From Clostridia bacterium (GTDB lineage: Bacteria > Bacillota > Clostridia > Oscillospirales > Acutalibacteraceae), in NCBI GenBank assembly GCA_017502085.1, contig JAFVVQ010000044.1, positions 1-64,000 on the forward strand: a stretch of 64,000 nucleotides of DNA, given 5' to 3'. Under the pieces are notes generated by a model. It was not told the DNA's origin and ran no database searches. It was given only the letters and a program-made list of their open reading frames with translations. Made by a program: the position numbers and the translations under genes. Every line of letters starts with the position of its first letter. Positions within the stretch are counted from its first letter, which is position 1. Below are positions 62,224 to 64,000 of the stretch, one piece after another.

Positions 62224-62283
62224 CCATAACATAGAATGAATAACTGTAACTTTTTGGCAAAATATATTTTTTTGGAGGGTGCT

Positions 62284-63597
62284 ATGAACAGACGTAATAA
62301 CACTATTCAGTTCAAGAGAAAATCTAAAATCCCCAAAACCCCGATAATAGTTCTTGCTGTCGTTGTGGCGGCTGCACTGATTGCGGTTGCGGTATTTCTG
62401 ATTTCTCATTTCACAAAAGAAAAAGAGCCTGTTATTGATTACGGAAACTGTACGTGGTCAACCGAAGGCTTTGAAAAAATTTCGGATGCGAAAATCCTCA
62501 ACGAATCGCTTGTGGTTTTCACGGATGCCGAAACGGGCAAAAAAGGAATTATGAAGCTTGACGGTACGGTCACCGAAGAGGCGAAGCACGATGAATTCTC
62601 GGTTATCAGCGATGCGTGGAGAAGCAAGAAGCTTCTTGCGAAAAGCACGGGACTTTCGGAATATCTGTTGCTTGTCGACGTCGAAACGGGTACGGTAACA
62701 ACAAGACAGTATCACGGACTCACAAAGCCCGAAAACAACCCCTACTGGGAAGAGGAATATAAGCATTTTTCGTGGCACGATGCAAAGGGATACACAGGCA
62801 AGGTCAAGCCCACAGACGTTAATCTCGGCAACGGTCTTTATCCCGTATCCTGCCCCCCTGCCGACGGCTCAAGATGGGGATATATCAACAATCAGCTCAA
62901 GCTTGAAATCATCCTTGCATATGAAAAGGCAATGGATTTCAGCGGTAATATTGCAGCAGTCTGCAAGGGCGGTAAGTGGGGTTATATCAATCAGAGCGGC
63001 GTGACGGTTATCGGTTTCGATTTTGAATCCGTCGCCGAGCTTGACGTTATGGCAGAAAACATGGCATTCTCGTTCCGCAACGCTCTCGCACCTGTCAAAA
63101 AAGTCGATAAATACGGTATTATCAGCACTTCGGGAGAAGCTGTTGTCAATTTTGTTTTTGATGCGATTCTTCAGGGCGAAAACGGAAAATATATTGCAAA
63201 AAGAGACGGTCAGTGGGGCCTGATAACCGTTGATACACAAGCGATTTCGGCAAACACAACCACGACTCCCGCTCAGGCGGCGACAACCCCCGCAGCAACC
63301 GTTTCCGTCGGATATTATACGGTAAAAACTTCCGGCAGTCATCTCAATCTCAGAGCAGATGCGAACACCGAATCAACAAAGCTCGGTCAGATTCCCAACG
63401 GCGCTTCCGTTACCGTTTCGAAGGCTGTCGGCGGCTGGGCATACGTTAAATACAACAACCTTCAGGGTTGGGTCAGTTCGCAGTATCTTGTGAAATCCGC
63501 ACCGCCCGTAACGTCGGCACCTGCTCAGCCTTCGACAGCACCCGTGCAGACAACTGCGGCATCGGTGGCTGCAACTGTGGAAAATTCTACAAATTAA
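62284..63597 (+). CDS. Membrane-anchored WG-repeat and SH3b protein
   Basis: A 437-residue surface protein. One membrane segment (IIVLAVVVAAALIAVAVFLI, about 20-40) precedes WG repeats (SRWGYINNQ, GKWGYINQS, DKYGIIST, GQWGLIT), a Thr/Ala linker, and an SH3b domain (VKTSGSHLNLRADANTESTK to NLQGWVSSQYLV). The tail is rich in Ala, Thr and Pro. It likely binds cell wall or host surfaces. GGAGG precedes the ATG at 62284; the longer frame is rejected. Confidence 0.85.
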   Translation: MNRRNNTIQFKRKSKIPKTPIIVLAVVVAAALIAVAVFLISHFTKEKEPVIDYGNCTWSTEGFEKISDAKILNESLVVFTDAETGKKGIMKLDGTVTEEAKHDEFSVISDAWRSKKLLAKSTGLSEYLLLVDVETGTVTTRQYHGLTKPENNPYWEEEYKHFSWHDAKGYTGKVKPTDVNLGNGLYPVSCPPADGSRWGYINNQLKLEIILAYEKAMDFSGNIAAVCKGGKWGYINQSGVTVIGFDFESVAELDVMAENMAFSFRNALAPVKKVDKYGIISTSGEAVVNFVFDAILQGENGKYIAKRDGQWGLITVDTQAISANTTTTPAQAATTPAATVSVGYYTVKTSGSHLNLRADANTESTKLGQIPNGASVTVSKAVGGWAYVKYNNLQGWVSSQYLVKSAPPVTSAPAQPSTAPVQTTAASVAATVENSTN

Positions 63598-63629
63598 GAA
63601 ATAATTAAACAAAATTTTCAAATAAGCTA

Positions 63630-63658
63630 TTGACCTTTTTGAAAAAAGCGGATATACT
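63630..63658 (+). promoter_or_regulatory. Promoter of a candidate small RNA
   Basis: TTGACC (63630-63635), 17 bases, TATACT (63653-63658). No gene follows in this direction before the terminator at 63723. Confidence 0.75.
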
Positions 63659-63664
63659 CATATT

Positions 63665-63762
63665 ATACGGAGTAAAACCCGTATATCTGCATTAGTGAGC
63701 AACAATGTCAGAGCCATCCGATAAAAGACGGAGAACGTGCAAATCGTTCTCCGTCTTTTATC
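63665..63762 (+). ncRNA. Candidate small RNA, about 100 bases
   Basis: From the predicted start to a strong terminator, with no credible ORF. TATACGG / CCGTATA (63675-63696) forms a 5' hairpin around AGTAAAAC, then a 25-base unpaired region (GCATTAGTGAGCAACAATGT), then a terminator AAAAGACGGAGAACG / CGTTCTCCGTCTTTT (63723-63759) with a T-poor tail. I recognise no known RNA class. Confidence 0.55.
63723..63762 (+). terminator. Terminator of the candidate small RNA
   Basis: Fifteen-pair stem AAAAGACGGAGAACG / CGTTCTCCGTCTTTT around TGCAAAT. Confidence 0.85.
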
Positions 63763-63780
63763 ATCTATATAATGTTTTCA

Positions 63781-63812
63781 GAAATATAAAACGGCGGGGT
63801 TTTCCCGCCGTT
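63781..63812 (-). terminator. Terminator of the gene at the right edge
   Basis: AACGGCGGG-AAAA-CCCCGCCGTT, followed on the minus strand by TTATATTT, three bases after the stop codon. Confidence 0.8.
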
Positions 63813-63814
63813 GA

Positions 63815-64000
63815 CTATTTATTCATAAAATCAAACAGGCCGTGCCAGTCGTCACGGCTGAAATAATGTGTACCTTCGCGCGTGCAGAGACCGATCTTGC
63901 CTTCGTGCAGATACTTGGGCTTCAGAAGGTCGGAATCCTCATAAACGAAGCCTTTTTCGCCGTAAAGCTCATAGACCTCGGACGCTGCGGCGCAACAGAG
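63815..64000 (-). CDS. Alpha/beta-hydrolase-like protein, 3' end only
   Basis: The last 61 codons of a gene that continues to the right. The visible residues end in KIGLCTREGTHYFSRDDW and HGLFDFMNK. The GTHYFSRDDW stretch resembles the catalytic-His region of secreted esterases of the glucuronoyl/acetyl-xylan type. The rest of the active site is outside the window. Stop TAG at 63815-63817. Confidence 0.55.
   Translation of the reverse strand, partial: LCCAAASEVYELYGEKGFVYEDSDLLKPKYLHEGKIGLCTREGTHYFSRDDWHGLFDFMNK

Overview
The window looks like a chromosomal segment from an anaerobic, probably gut-associated member of the Clostridia (Oscillospirales/Ruminococcaceae-like). The reasons are a two-gene SUF-like minimal Fe-S assembly pair, many A/G-rich Shine-Dalgarno sites, a forespore-type SpoIIQ-like M23 protein, an ECF thiamine S-component behind a TPP riboswitch, WG-repeat/SH3 and LCP cell-surface proteins, a CD1247-type zinc-ribbon protein, and Bacillus/Clostridium-style origin-region gene blocks. 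This placement is inferred from gene content; no 16S rRNA is present.

Layout. 0-3.5 kb: edge of a possible mobile element, then a leftward smsC-smsB-rlmD operon. 3.6-7.1 kb: a three-gene operon of two calcineurin-like phosphoesterases flanking a clan GH-A glycosidase-like protein. 7.2-9.4 kb: a radical SAM gene, a stand-alone 5S rRNA gene with its own consensus promoter, tRNA-Gly(GCC), a tyrosine-phosphatase-like protein and tRNA-Pro(TGG). 9.4-12.6 kb: a PPP-type phosphatase, a second uracil-C5 rRNA methyltransferase and cysK. 12.6-18 kb: two unusual ABC exporters with extra N-terminal domains and zinc ribbons, a DUF1854 protein between them, and a leader RNA containing a terminator and a short uORF. 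This is the best candidate for an undescribed system. 18-22 kb: a GPH sugar transporter, an MBL hydrolase, an unknown protein and a PHP phosphoesterase. 22-31.3 kb: translation and tRNA-modification housekeeping (mnmA, S1 protein, DUF951, prfA, a Sua5-CoaE fusion, two aminopeptidases, efp).

31.3-37.3 kb: the dnaN-yaaA-recF-remB and dnaX-ybaB-recR blocks lie head to tail. The gap between them carries DnaA-box-like sites and a DnaA-trio-like run, but dnaA is not adjacent. The SRP RNA gene lies upstream of dnaX. 37-44 kb: an ATPase, TPP riboswitch-thiT, a radical SAM protein, a TVP38-like protein, a secreted protein, an LCP protein that appears to use a CTG start, and a membrane protein. 44-48.5 kb: glnS-gltX and a SpoIIQ-like M23 protein. 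48.5-54 kb: parB-parA-noc-rsmG-mnmG with two perfect parS sites. 54-57.5 kb: a family 4 uracil-DNA glycosylase, ribF and typA. 57.5-62 kb: a sugar-related operon (SDR, GNAT-oxidoreductase fusion, GPH transporter). 62-64 kb: a WG/SH3 protein, a candidate small RNA and the end of an alpha/beta-hydrolase-like gene.

Two genes look damaged by single-base changes: mnmG (a one-base frameshift about 75 codons from its end) and the GNAT-oxidoreductase gene (an in-frame TAA followed by 46 protein-like codons). Six start codons appear to be TTG or CTG. All functional statements rest on reading the sequence and remembered family features; no database search was run.
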